From positions 248,001 to 312,000 of the forward strand of contig NZ_CP107716.1 of the NCBI RefSeq assembly GCF_025854335.1: a DNA stretch of 64,000 nucleotides, in the 5' to 3' direction. The position numbers and the translations under genes are program-made. Source of the DNA: Pelagibacterium flavum. GTDB lineage: Bacteria > Pseudomonadota > Alphaproteobacteria > Rhizobiales > Devosiaceae. The notes under the pieces were generated by a model. That model was not told where the DNA came from and did no database searches. It was given only the letters and a program-made list of their open reading frames with translations. Shown here piece after piece: positions 38,335 to 47,374 of the stretch; positions within the stretch are counted from its first letter, which is position 1; every line of letters starts with the position of its first letter.

Positions 38335-39201
38335 CTAACCGCTGGTCCGCGCCAGCTGGCGCTTACGAGCAAAGTTTATGGTGACCGGACCATGGGCTTC
38401 GACGTCGAGCTCGCTTTCGAGATTCTCGGACGGGAACTCTTGGCTATCGGTGTCGGTCAAGAAGGAGCGGCCCGCATCGCCATGATCGGGGGCGACCAGG
38501 GCAGTAAGCGCTGACTGGACGCTGGCGGCAAAGCTGGCGCGCAGGTAGCGCAGGCTGTCGCCAACTCCGGGACACCCGAGGAGCTGATCGAACCCGTTCA
38601 GACCAATGACATGGTCTCGGGTGTCCTTGTCCGAGCAATCGACTATAGCAACCTCAACACGAGACACAATCAGTGGTCGCCGCCCTGAGAGCAGGGCGTC
38701 CCGCGTGACGAGAGCGGTGGCCATCATCTTTTCTTCCAGCACATCGAGAATAGGTCGGGGATAGCTTGCGGTTGTGCGCTTGAGCTCGAGCAAAAAGGCG
38801 GTGCCCGTTTCGCGGTGTACCGCTACGATATCTGGCGTGTAGTGCTCGACAGCATAGACTTTGGGATCGAGCCTGAATGCGGAAAGAGCGGCGTTGTCAT
38901 TGTTGCGGACGGCTGCCTGTGCGGCTTCGATTACGGGCAACCGGAACTCGGGCGGCAGGAGTGCGAATGCGCCGGAATGGACAAGAATGGCCCGCAGGCC
39001 CGTTTCAAGGACAGTGCCCTCGATACAGACCGCTGATCGCACGAATCCCGCCACTTGGGCGAATGCGCCGAACATCGGATCGGCACGCTCGGGGGAAACA
39101 GTGATGCCGTCGACGGCTTGGCGCGCAAGCCCATCGAGCGTTGGTGCCAATTCGGCAAACCGGGCCGGAAGAGCCGGGAATTTCTTTTGGTCATGAAGCA
39201 T
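38335..39201 (-). CDS. Hypothetical protein with PD-(D/E)XK nuclease signature
   Basis: A 288-residue protein not recognised as a named family. It contains YTPDIVAVHRETG followed by FLLELKRT: Asp 124, Glu 139 and Lys 141 with the spacing of a PD-(D/E)XK nuclease core, preceded by a helix with a conserved-looking Glu (EGTVLETGL). The C-terminal third is polar and acidic. The fold call is by motif only. It is first in a three-gene minus-strand cassette with the small protein and the FtsH-like protease. The start at ATG 39201 has AAAGGCG upstream. Confidence 0.65.
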   Translation of the reverse strand: MLHDQKKFPALPARFAELAPTLDGLARQAVDGITVSPERADPMFGAFAQVAGFVRSAVCIEGTVLETGLRAILVHSGAFALLPPEFRLPVIEAAQAAVRNNDNAALSAFRLDPKVYAVEHYTPDIVAVHRETGTAFLLELKRTTASYPRPILDVLEEKMMATALVTRDALLSGRRPLIVSRVEVAIVDCSDKDTRDHVIGLNGFDQLLGCPGVGDSLRYLRASFAASVQSALTALVAPDHGDAGRSFLTDTDSQEFPSENLESELDVEAHGPVTINFARKRQLARTSG

Positions 39202-40097
39202 GGATTTTTCGCCTTTCAAGGGAAAGGCGGTGCCAAGGATCAAGGATCGCTTCCTACCGCACAGAATATTCGTCTGCACCAATTCGGTGGGCAAACATTG
39301 GGTAGAGACTGGCGAACAGTCATCGCGATAACAGCAATAACTCGCTGTCATCGCGATACGCCCCTTTGTTCCGGATTGTGTGGAACGGGCTTGACGAACA
39401 GGGATTAGTCCCGAGGTCGTGCCGTCGCAAATCCGAATTGACCTCTTTGGCAACCGCCACGGAGTGTCAGGTCAGGAAGCCGTCATGGCGGGGGCGCAGG
39501 CGGCCGGATGCGCGGCGCTGAGATCTGGGACCTCATGATCACGCGGACCCGAACCAGGCAAAATGGGGGATTTGCGCAAGGCGCAGCAATTGATAAGGCT
39601 GTTCATAGCCGTTGATCTCCACAATAGATCTGCGGTCAGGTCCTCGAAGCGTGTTGGCGCACCTTCGGGGACCGCCCTTAGCGATGGCTGGGCGGTTCTG
39701 ACCGGCGGCTCGGACCATTCCGCGCCGCTCCAAGCCAAATGGGTTCAGCCAGACCACTCGACAAGGGTCAATATCAACTTTTTCTGTAACGTTTTCAGTA
39801 TGGTTAACGGCGGGTAGATCCCGTTCGAAGGGAACGTTGGCAATGCGCCATCCGGCTTTGGAACGTCTATGGCCCAGTCGCAATGCTCTGTAATGCGGGC
39901 AGCCATATCGGCAGCGACCTCACCCCGTCCTCCCAGGGCGCCGTCGACAGGAGGCTCAACCTCAACGTCGATGCGGCGATCACTGATTGGGCGTGACCGA
40001 TCCGGAGCGGTCTGGCGCGAGCACACTTTTTCGTCTGCGCGACGTGCTCAAACCGGAGCGTCGTTGACAAGGGGCCCGAGTTCGTGTGAAAAATTTA
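39202..40097. other. Long non-coding stretch upstream of the protease cassette and LacI gene
   Basis: About 900 bases with no gene I can support. Minus-strand open frames (for example 39539-39883 and 39745-40026) lack family resemblance and good ribosome sites and may be decayed remnants. The left part must hold the cassette promoter, including a direct repeat with paired 8-bp palindromes; the right edge holds LacI-type operators. The sequence is mosaic in character, fitting insertion of the cassette. Confidence 0.45.
39319..39358. promoter_or_regulatory. Paired GTCATCGCGATA repeats upstream of the nuclease-like gene
   Basis: A 12-base direct repeat at 39319-39330 and 39347-39358, each containing the palindrome ATCGCGAT, is spaced 28 bp centre to centre. 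It lies about 120-155 bases before the start of the nuclease-like gene on the minus strand. It is a candidate operator for a dimeric regulator; no regulator is encoded next to it. Confidence 0.5.
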
Positions 40098-40137
40098 AAT
40101 CGTTTGCAAAATCATAACAGCAAAATTGCAAACGTTT
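40098..40137. promoter_or_regulatory. Two LacI-type operators upstream of the lacI-family gene
   Basis: Core AA-N-CG-N-TT sites are found at 40098-40105 (AATCGTTT) and 40130-40137 (AAACGTTT), set in the inverted arrangement CGTTTGCAA...TTGCAAACG. The centres are 32 bp apart, about three helical turns, allowing co-operative binding. Autoregulation by the downstream LacI protein is inferred. Confidence 0.7.
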
Positions 40138-40153
40138 CAAATGGGAGGAAGGT

Positions 40154-41191
40154 TTGCAGGTGACGCGGGCGCGCACGCTCAAGGAACTGGCCGAACGGCT
40201 GGGAGTTTCGGTGACCACGGTAAGCCGGGCGCTGGCCGGGCATGAGCAGATCGCGCGCAAGACACGTGAGCGTGTTTCCGAAGCGGCGCGTGAGATGGGA
40301 TATGTCCCCAATATCGCCGGACGCCAGCTCGTATCGGGACGATCGAACTTCGTTGGCTTCATTATTCCGCTGCGCGGCCCCAACTTCATGGACAGCTATC
40401 TGGGCGAATTTGTCACCGGGCTGGGGGAAGGGCTGGTGAGCCACGGGATCGATCTTATCTTGGCAACAGTGCAGCAGGGCCAGTCTGAACTTGAAGTGCT
40501 GCGGCATCTTGTGGAATCGGGCCGCGCGGACGGAGTGGTAATCCCGCGTATCGCGGCCCATGACGAGCGCGTGCGCTATCTCGCCCAACACAATTTTCCC
40601 TTCGTCGCCCACGGCCGGATCGAAGACGACGACATCGTCTACAGCTGGCTCGACGCCGATGGCGAGAAAGCCTTCGAGAATGCGTTCGAGCTGCTTTATG
40701 GCTTGGGGCATCGCCATTTCGGGATGGTGTCGATCTCCGAGGAAATGACGTTCCGCAATCTGCGCGAGCGCGGGTTCAAAAGGGCCATGGAGCGCATCGG
40801 CGATCCCGGTCTTCGTCTCGATATCGTTCGCGCCCCACGGTTCGATCGCGGCGAGACAGTCTCGGCAATCGGGCGGCTGCTCGACGCCCCGGATCGGCCG
40901 ACTGCCATCGTGGGGCTGTTCGACGAGATCGCGTTGACTATTATCCGTGAAGCGGCGCGGCGAGAGCTTTCGATTCCGCGAGATCTCTCAGTCGTGGGAT
41001 TCGACAACATTACCGCTGCCGCCTATGCGCCGCCGGGGCTGACCACATTCGAGGTCGAGACCCGCTCCATGGCGCGCGAGATCGCCCACATGCTGGTGCG
41101 CCGCATTGAGGGCGAACCGGCGGGACTGTCCAACACCCTTATTCGGCCCAGGCTCGTCGAGCGGGCCTCTCACGGACCGGCTCCTCAATGA
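40154..41191 (+). CDS. LacI family transcriptional regulator
   Basis: A 345-residue regulator. The N-terminal LacI helix-turn-helix reads TLKELAERLGVSVTTVSRALAGHEQIA, with a hinge around YVPNIAGRQLVSGRSN, then a periplasmic-binding-like ligand domain (FVGFIIPLRGPNFMD, GLFDEIALTIIREA, VVGFDNITAAAYAPPGLTTFEV). The start at TTG 40154 has GGAGG 5 bases upstream; a GTG at 40160 is an alternative. It heads a cluster with a CUT1 sugar importer and a glycosidase, and two operator-like sites precede it, so it most likely represses this operon and itself. Confidence 0.9.
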   Translation: MQVTRARTLKELAERLGVSVTTVSRALAGHEQIARKTRERVSEAAREMGYVPNIAGRQLVSGRSNFVGFIIPLRGPNFMDSYLGEFVTGLGEGLVSHGIDLILATVQQGQSELEVLRHLVESGRADGVVIPRIAAHDERVRYLAQHNFPFVAHGRIEDDDIVYSWLDADGEKAFENAFELLYGLGHRHFGMVSISEEMTFRNLRERGFKRAMERIGDPGLRLDIVRAPRFDRGETVSAIGRLLDAPDRPTAIVGLFDEIALTIIREAARRELSIPRDLSVVGFDNITAAAYAPPGLTTFEVETRSMAREIAHMLVRRIEGEPAGLSNTLIRPRLVERASHGPAPQ

Positions 41192-41237
41192 CGGGGCCGT
41201 CCAGTTGCAATCCATCAGTGCCGGGAGGAAATACACG

Positions 41238-42515
41238 ATGGCAATTAAGGCAAAAATACTGGTTTCGGGCGCGCTGAGTGTTTCGGTCGCGCTTGGCGGC
41301 GTAGGCGGAGCGCAGGCGCAGGTGCTGTTCTGGTCCAATCAGGCAGCGCCAGTCGAAGAAACCCAGGCGATGCGTGACCAGGTGCTCGCTGGGTTCGAAG
41401 GCGAGGTCGATTTCCAGGCGCAGGACCCCGGTCCGTTTCTGACGCGTCTCGATGCCGAGCTGGAAGCGGGTTCGGGCTCGATCGGGCTTGTGGGCGCGCT
41501 GCATGGGGAGCTCTCGAGCTATGCCGATGCGTGGGCCGATCTCTCCGAGATCGATCTGGGCGACATTACGGTTAGCGAAGCGTTTCTGGAGTTGGCGCGT
41601 CTGGGGACCGACGAGCTCAAATACCTGCCCTGGATGCAGGCCAACTACGTAATGGCGGCCAGCAACGAGGCGGTGGAATATCTGCCCGAAGGCTATGATA
41701 TCAATGCTCTGAGTTATGACGAGTTCATTGACTGGATGCGGGTGCTGGCCGAAGAAACCGGGCAGCCGCGCTTCGGGTTCCCCGCCGGACCGGACGGGCT
41801 CAAACACCGATTCTTCCAAGGATTTTTGCTACCGTCCTATGCTGGCAGCACGGTGACCAAGTTCAATTCACCCGAGGCGATCGAGGGCTGGGAAAAGTTC
41901 CGCGAACTCTGGCAGTACACCAATCCCGCCTCGACCAACTACGGGTTTTTGCAGGAACCGTTGCTTTCGGGTGATGTTTGGGTCGGGTTTGACCACGTGG
42001 CGCGGCTGGCCGATGCGTTCAACCAGCGGCCCGGAGATTTCGTGGCATTTCCGGCACCGGCCGGCCCGGTGGGGCGCGGATTCATGCCGGTCCTGGCCGG
42101 GATCGCCATTCCCGCCAACGCTCCAGACATGGAACAGTCCATGGCGCTTGCCACCTACATGATGCAGCCCGAAACGCAGGTTGCGACCTTGCTGGCCACC
42201 AGCTTTTTCCCCACGACCGATGCCGAATTGCCCGATGACCTGCCGGCTTCGGCCCAAGCGCTGGGTGCAGCCATCACGGCGATGACGAGCGGTGAGGATG
42301 CGCTGCCGGCCCTATTGCCGGTTGGTCTGGGCGATCTGGGTGGCCAGTTCAACCAGGTCTATATCGATGCCTTCGAACGCATCATCCTGGGTAACCAGGA
42401 CATTCCCATGGTCCTCGAAGAGCAGGCCAGTCAGCTGCGCGCGATCATTGAACAGGCTGGCGCCCCGTGCTGGGAACCCGATGAGCCTTCCGAAGGGCCG
42501 TGCCCGGTCGATTGA
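41238..42515 (+). CDS. Sugar ABC transporter substrate-binding protein (CUT1)
   Basis: A periplasmic solute-binding protein of 425 residues. A signal peptide (about 1-27, ending GAQAQ) is followed by an SBP_bac_1-type fold, seen as VLFWSNQAAPVEETQ, YMAASNEAVEYLPEGYDINALSYDEFIDW-like hinge segments and GIAIPANAPDMEQSMALATYMM. The C-terminus holds two Cys (CWEP...CPVD) that may form a disulphide. It starts at ATG 41238 with GGGAGGAA upstream. First transporter gene of the LacI operon. The ligand is a di- or glycosylated sugar by context. Confidence 0.88.
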   Translation: MAIKAKILVSGALSVSVALGGVGGAQAQVLFWSNQAAPVEETQAMRDQVLAGFEGEVDFQAQDPGPFLTRLDAELEAGSGSIGLVGALHGELSSYADAWADLSEIDLGDITVSEAFLELARLGTDELKYLPWMQANYVMAASNEAVEYLPEGYDINALSYDEFIDWMRVLAEETGQPRFGFPAGPDGLKHRFFQGFLLPSYAGSTVTKFNSPEAIEGWEKFRELWQYTNPASTNYGFLQEPLLSGDVWVGFDHVARLADAFNQRPGDFVAFPAPAGPVGRGFMPVLAGIAIPANAPDMEQSMALATYMMQPETQVATLLATSFFPTTDAELPDDLPASAQALGAAITAMTSGEDALPALLPVGLGDLGGQFNQVYIDAFERIILGNQDIPMVLEEQASQLRAIIEQAGAPCWEPDEPSEGPCPVD

Positions 42516-42614
42516 TCTTCCAAGTGCGTCCGGGATCTAAGACCCCGGGCGCCCCTCCCTCCCTCCATCCGGCGCGGCGACCGGGTGGTAGGTGCGCCGT
42601 TTTCGGAGCATGCC

Positions 42615-43460
42615 ATGCCCAACAAGAGCTTGCCCTATCTGCTGATGGCCCCTGCCATCCTGTTCCTGCTGGTGTTCTTTTTCTATCCCTTCGTCCAGAT
42701 CGCGGTTCTCGCGTTCACGGCGGAGGAAGGGTTCACGCTCGCTCATGTGCAGCGCATGATCGGGCACTGGAAATTCGGAACGGCGTTGACAAACACGTTG
42801 ATCCTGGCGGCCATCATCGTGCCGGTGCAATTGGCGCTGGCACTCGGAATGGCCTCGATCGTCACTCGGGTCAAAACCGGGCGCTCGACGATTCTTTACA
42901 TCTTTGCGATCCCGCTCGGGCTTTCCGATCTTGCGGCGGGGATCATTTGGCTTGCGATCTTTGAGCAGTCGGGTTTCCTCAATTCGCTGTTGGTGGGCGT
43001 GGGGGTCGTCGACCGGCCGATCCTGTTGCTGGGGTATCAGAACGTCTGGGTGATCTTTCTCGCGGTGATCCTGGCCGAGATCTGGCGGGCAACCGCGATT
43101 ATGATGGTGATCCTGGTCTCCGGCATGGGGATTATTCCCAAGGAATATTACGAGGCGGCGGAAGTGTTCGGGGCCTCGCCCTGGAAGCGGTTCCTCAAGA
43201 TAACGCTGCCGCTACTTCGGCCAAGCCTGCAGACGGCGTTGATCCTTCGCACCATCGCTGCCTTTGAGGTATTCGCGGTGGTCGTCGCGCTGGGCGGCAC
43301 GACGCTGCCGGTGCTAATGGGCGAAACCTATGAGTGGCAATTCACGCTGCGCGACCGCAATGTGGCGGCAGCCTACGCCCTGGTGATCCTGGGCATATCC
43401 ATTGTTGCAACGATTGCATTTCTGCGCCTCTTGCGCGTGCCCAAGGAGGCGACGATATGA
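42615..43460 (+). CDS. Sugar ABC transporter permease 1 (MalF type)
   Basis: A 281-residue inner-membrane permease with about six hydrophobic helices, starting MPNKSLPYLLMAPAILFLLVFFFYP. The EAA-type loop contacting the ATPase reads YYEAAEVFGASPWKRFLKITLPLLRPS (about 185-212). The start at ATG 42615 is chosen because of GGAG 6 bases upstream. Its stop overlaps the next permease start as ATGA. CUT1 family, forming a heterodimer with the next permease. Confidence 0.92.
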   Translation: MPNKSLPYLLMAPAILFLLVFFFYPFVQIAVLAFTAEEGFTLAHVQRMIGHWKFGTALTNTLILAAIIVPVQLALALGMASIVTRVKTGRSTILYIFAIPLGLSDLAAGIIWLAIFEQSGFLNSLLVGVGVVDRPILLLGYQNVWVIFLAVILAEIWRATAIMMVILVSGMGIIPKEYYEAAEVFGASPWKRFLKITLPLLRPSLQTALILRTIAAFEVFAVVVALGGTTLPVLMGETYEWQFTLRDRNVAAAYALVILGISIVATIAFLRLLRVPKEATI

Positions 43461-44308
43461 GCGCGACCCAAGCTCGGCCCGACAAGCCAAACGCGGTCGC
43501 CGATGCAGGCGCGGCAGGACGGCTGGTTTTCACTACTGCGCTGGTGCTGTTGCTCGCCTGGATTCTGGTGCCGCTATATCTGTTGTTCGTCAATACGCTC
43601 TCCTCTCCCGAGGCGGTCAACGGATTTCCAAAGACCGGAATGCCCGAATTCGATCTGGGTTCGATCCAGTTCTTCGCCTCGTTTGCGGGCGTTGGGCGGG
43701 CGCTGTGGAATTCGATCCTCGTTGCGCTGCTGACCATGGTCTTATCCATCGCGATAGGGGCGCCGGCGGGCTATGCGCTTTCCCGGTTCGAGTTCCGGGG
43801 AAAGGAAATCTTCCGGGTGATGGTGGTGATGACGCGGGCCTTTCCGCTGCCGCTCCTCGCCCTGCCGCTCGCGGTAATGTTCATCCGCACCGGGCTCGAC
43901 GATACCGCAATCGGGCTGGCCTTCGTTCACACCGTGCTGGCGCTCCCCTTTGCGGTGCTGATCACCTTCTCGCTGTTTTCAGGCATCCCTATCGAACTCG
44001 AAGAAGCGGCCTGGACGCTGGGGTGCAACCGGTTACAGGCGTTCATAAAAGTCGTTCTGCCGCTGGTCTTGCCCGGGATCGTGGCCTCGGCAGTCTTTGC
44101 CTTCACCATTTCATGGAATGAGGTGTTCGCCGCCGCGGTGCTCACCATCGAGAACCGGACGCTGACCGCATTCCTTGTCCAGAATCTGAACGTATCGCCC
44201 CTGCATCTCAAATTTGCAGGCGGGGCGGCGCTGGTGTTGCCGGCGCTGATCTTCATTTTTGCCGTTCGCAAATATCTGTTTGCGATGTGGGGCATAGCCA
44301 ACAGGTAG
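43457..44308 (+). CDS. Sugar ABC transporter permease 2 (MalG type)
   Basis: A 283-residue permease with six hydrophobic segments. The conserved ATPase-contact loop reads ELEEAAWTLGCNRLQAFIKVVLPLVLPG, near the middle. AAGGAGG (43443-43449) precedes the ATG at 43457. Partner of the upstream permease; the ATPase gene follows eight bases after its stop. An earlier in-frame start at 43334 lies in the previous gene. Confidence 0.92.
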   Translation: MSATQARPDKPNAVADAGAAGRLVFTTALVLLLAWILVPLYLLFVNTLSSPEAVNGFPKTGMPEFDLGSIQFFASFAGVGRALWNSILVALLTMVLSIAIGAPAGYALSRFEFRGKEIFRVMVVMTRAFPLPLLALPLAVMFIRTGLDDTAIGLAFVHTVLALPFAVLITFSLFSGIPIELEEAAWTLGCNRLQAFIKVVLPLVLPGIVASAVFAFTISWNEVFAAAVLTIENRTLTAFLVQNLNVSPLHLKFAGGAALVLPALIFIFAVRKYLFAMWGIANR

Positions 44309-44316
44309 GGTTGACC

Positions 44317-45363
44317 ATGGCTGAAATCGTCATCAAGAACGTCGCCAAGAGTTTTGGCTCGTTCAAGGCGCTGCACTCGGTCGATATGACCATTTCCAAC
44401 CAGGAATTCATGGTGCTGCTCGGCGCATCAGGGTGCGGCAAGACCACCTTGCTGCGCATTATAGCAGGGCTCGAGACGCCCACGCAGGGTGAAGTATGGA
44501 TCGGAGGGCGGCGCGTCGACCATTTGCCGCCACGCCAGCGCGGCATCGCCATGGTGTTCCAGAACTATGCGGTTTTTCCCCATCTGACGGTATTCGAAAA
44601 CATTGCATTCGGGCTGCGCATGCAGAAGATGGACAAGGCTGAGGTGGAGCGCCGCGTGACACGCACGGCCGAACTGATGCATATCGAACAGCTCTTGAAG
44701 CGCTATTCGGGACAGCTTTCGGGCGGTCAGCGCCAGCGTGTTGCCGTGGCCCGGGCTCTTGCCATGGAGCCCGACGTCATATTGATGGATGAACCGCTCT
44801 CCAACCTGGATGCGCTGTTGCGGCTCGAGATGCGCGCCGAACTCAAGGGCGTTTTGGCGGATTCAAAAACCACGACGATCTATGTGACCCACGACCAAGT
44901 CGAGGCGATGAGCCTGGCCGACAGGATTTCAGTGATGAATGGGGGGCGGATCGTTCAAAGCGACAGCCCCGTCGAAGTCTACCGCAATCCCGCTGCTCGG
45001 TTCGTGGGCAGCTTTATCGGCAACCCGCCCATGAATTTCATGGAAGCGAAGCGTACCGGAACGGGCCGATGGCGGGTGGGTGGTATCGAAATCGATGGAC
45101 CACAAGCCGATCGCGGCACGCTCGAGTTCGCCATTCGGCCCGAAGACGTTACGCGTGCAGAAGCCGGCTTTGCCGCCACCGCGCGCGTCGTCGAGCCGCT
45201 GGGCGCGCATACGCTTGTAACGTGCGAGGTGGGCGGCAAACCCTTCCGCGCCATTATCGATTCCGACGACCCTATAGCTCCAGGGGATACCATGACGCTT
45301 GCGCCCCAGCCGGCGCGGGTGCGCTGGTTCGACCCCGAAACCCAGACCGCCATCTCCGCCTGA
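44317..45363 (+). CDS. Sugar ABC transporter ATP-binding protein (MalK/UgpC type)
   Basis: A 348-residue ATPase energising the CUT1 importer. Walker A is GASGCGKTT (about 37-45), the signature is LSGGQRQRVAVARA, Walker B is VILMDEPLSNLD, and the H-loop is VTHDQVEAM. The C-terminal TOBE/OB region (about 240-345) carries FAIRPEDV. It starts at ATG 44317. The MalK type is often shared between importers. Neighbours point to a dedicated one here. Confidence 0.93.
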   Translation: MAEIVIKNVAKSFGSFKALHSVDMTISNQEFMVLLGASGCGKTTLLRIIAGLETPTQGEVWIGGRRVDHLPPRQRGIAMVFQNYAVFPHLTVFENIAFGLRMQKMDKAEVERRVTRTAELMHIEQLLKRYSGQLSGGQRQRVAVARALAMEPDVILMDEPLSNLDALLRLEMRAELKGVLADSKTTTIYVTHDQVEAMSLADRISVMNGGRIVQSDSPVEVYRNPAARFVGSFIGNPPMNFMEAKRTGTGRWRVGGIEIDGPQADRGTLEFAIRPEDVTRAEAGFAATARVVEPLGAHTLVTCEVGGKPFRAIIDSDDPIAPGDTMTLAPQPARVRWFDPETQTAISA

Positions 45364-45394
45364 CCCCGTTAGCGTCCAACAGACTGTATTCGAC

Positions 45395-46678
45395 ATGACC
45401 GTAATAGAGATGACCGACCCACGGGATCACGCGATTTCCGTGCTCAAAGAAAACGATCGCGGCACCTATACCGTGCCCACCAAGGGGCTGTACCCCTTCC
45501 AATGGAACTGGGATTCGTGCTTTACCGCCATCGGGCAGGCCCATTTCGACGAGGACCGCGCCTGGACCGAGATGGAAACCCTGTTCGCCCATCAATGGGA
45601 CGACGGAATGGTGCCTCACATCATCTTCCACGTTCACGACGACGGGTACTTCCCGGGTCCGGACGTGTGGCAGACCGGCCGGGCCGTGAGGACATCGGGG
45701 ATCACTCAGCCGGCGGTTGCCGGGTTCGCGCTCAAGCGCCTTTTCGCCATGAGCAAGGACAAGGCAATGGCGGCACGCCGTGCCAGGGCCCTGCTCGAGC
45801 CGATCCATCGCTGGCACCAATGGTTCTACACCTGCCGCGACCCCGGGGCTGAAGGACTGGTGGCGATCATCCACCCCTGGGAAGCGGGCCGGGACAACTC
45901 GATCGATTGGGACGAGCCGTTCGCACGCGTGCCCACTGATGGGATCGATCCATATGTACGCCGTGATACTCAGCACGCCGATCCGGCACATCGGCCCACA
46001 AAGGAGCAATACGACCGCTACCTTTGGCTGGTCCAGCATTTCCGCGCTCTGGGATGGGACAACAACAAGCTTCACGACGCTTCACCGTTCCAAGTCGTCG
46101 ATCCGGGGTTCAATGCCATCCTGATCCGAGGCTGCGCGGATCTGTCCGAACTTGCCGGGGAGTTGGGAGCACACCAGATCGCGGCAGCCAACCGAGATTG
46201 GGCGCAAAAAGGCGTGGGGGCACTCGAAGCGCTCTGGAGCGAGAAACACGGACAGTACCTATGCCTGGACCGCACCACGGGCACGCTGATCGACAGTGCC
46301 TCGATCGGTGGGATCATGGCGGTAATCGCCAATATTCCTGCTTACCGGGCTGCTGCCATCACCAGGACCATCGCCAGCGAGGCCGAACGGACCCGCTATG
46401 TCGTGCCCAGCCATTCACTCGACGACCCCAGGTTTGACGCCAAGCGCTACTGGCGCGGGCCGGTTTGGCTGGTGGTCAACTATTTGATCGCGGTAGGGCT
46501 AAAGGCGGCCGGCGAGGACGCGATGGCGGAAAAAATCGTAAGATCCTCGCTCGAGCTAATCGAAAAGTCCGGATTCGCTGAGTATTACGATCCGCTGGAT
46601 GGTGAGCCGCTCGGGGGACGGACCTTTACCTGGACCGCAGCGGTGGTGCTCGAATTTCTCGCCGGGGAGCCAGCCTGA
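45395..46678 (+). CDS. GH63/MGH-type glycoside hydrolase
   Basis: A 427-residue cytoplasmic (no signal peptide) glycosidase with an (alpha/alpha)6-barrel look. Markers are YPFQWNWDSCFTAIGQ (near residue 29, general-acid Asp region), DDGMVPHIIFH, GRTFTWTAAV near the C-terminus and HPWEAGRDNSIDW. This set is that of the GH63/mannosylglycerate hydrolase-like group, which also includes glucosylglycerate hydrolase. Not a debranching enzyme by length. It follows the importer ATPase by 31 bases and probably hydrolyses the imported glycoside, an inference. The start at ATG 45395 lacks a clear ribosome site; ATG 45410 is an alternative. Confidence 0.85.
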   Translation: MTVIEMTDPRDHAISVLKENDRGTYTVPTKGLYPFQWNWDSCFTAIGQAHFDEDRAWTEMETLFAHQWDDGMVPHIIFHVHDDGYFPGPDVWQTGRAVRTSGITQPAVAGFALKRLFAMSKDKAMAARRARALLEPIHRWHQWFYTCRDPGAEGLVAIIHPWEAGRDNSIDWDEPFARVPTDGIDPYVRRDTQHADPAHRPTKEQYDRYLWLVQHFRALGWDNNKLHDASPFQVVDPGFNAILIRGCADLSELAGELGAHQIAAANRDWAQKGVGALEALWSEKHGQYLCLDRTTGTLIDSASIGGIMAVIANIPAYRAAAITRTIASEAERTRYVVPSHSLDDPRFDAKRYWRGPVWLVVNYLIAVGLKAAGEDAMAEKIVRSSLELIEKSGFAEYYDPLDGEPLGGRTFTWTAAVVLEFLAGEPA

Positions 46679-46681
46679 GCC

Positions 46682-47374
46682 ATGCGCGTTCTGGCGCTGG
46701 GCGCGCATCCGGACGATATCGAGATATTTATGTTCGGAACGCTGGCAGCGTTTGCGACTTTGGGGGCCGAACTGGTGTTCGCCATTGCCACAGACGGCGC
46801 GATGGGGGGACAGGGAGACAGGGTGGCGCTGGCGGAAATGCGGGCACAGGAAGCCCGGCGGGCAGCGGGCCTGCTCGGGGTCGAGCCGCGTTTTCTGGCA
46901 CTCGTCGATGGCGGTCTGGTGCCCGACCCGCAATTGGTGGAAACAATGCGTCGACTGATCTCGGACACCGAGCCCGACTTGATCCTGACACACGACCCCA
47001 ATGACTATCACGCCGACCACCGGGCGCTTTCGCAGGCGATCGACCTTGCCGCCTCGTTCAGAGTGCCGGTTGCATTCGTTGATACTCTAAACGGGACCGG
47101 GTTCGCGCCGTCCCACTATGTCGACATCTCCGCCCACTTCGCGCTCAAGCGCAAGGCGATCTTGTGTCACGCGAGCCAGAACCCGCAGCGGTTCGTTGCG
47201 ATGGTGGAATTGCAGAACCGGTTTCGTTCGGCCCAGTGCTACCAGGAAACCGGCTATGCCGAGGCGGTCCGGTTTGCGAGCCGGGCGCCGTTTGCCGATA
47301 TCCGCGATCTCTTGCCGCCCGCCCCACCGGTGCGGTCGGTGTTCGACCGTGGCGGCATCGGCGGGGGGCAATGA
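46682..47374 (+). CDS. PIG-L family deacetylase
   Basis: A 230-residue zinc-dependent N-deacetylase of the LmbE/PIG-L family. The metal motif AHPDD (residues 8-12) is followed by the second-shell DYHADHRALSQAI (His region, about 102-114). The family cleaves N-acetylglucosamine or related conjugates. It lies three bases after the glycosidase stop and is last in the LacI operon, which hints that the imported substrate or its product is acetylated, an inference. Confidence 0.9.
   Translation: MRVLALGAHPDDIEIFMFGTLAAFATLGAELVFAIATDGAMGGQGDRVALAEMRAQEARRAAGLLGVEPRFLALVDGGLVPDPQLVETMRRLISDTEPDLILTHDPNDYHADHRALSQAIDLAASFRVPVAFVDTLNGTGFAPSHYVDISAHFALKRKAILCHASQNPQRFVAMVELQNRFRSAQCYQETGYAEAVRFASRAPFADIRDLLPPAPPVRSVFDRGGIGGGQ

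Noticed and set aside
39539..40026. Minus-strand frames as a truncated transposase
   Set aside because: No catalytic motif or terminal repeats could be matched, so I did not name them.
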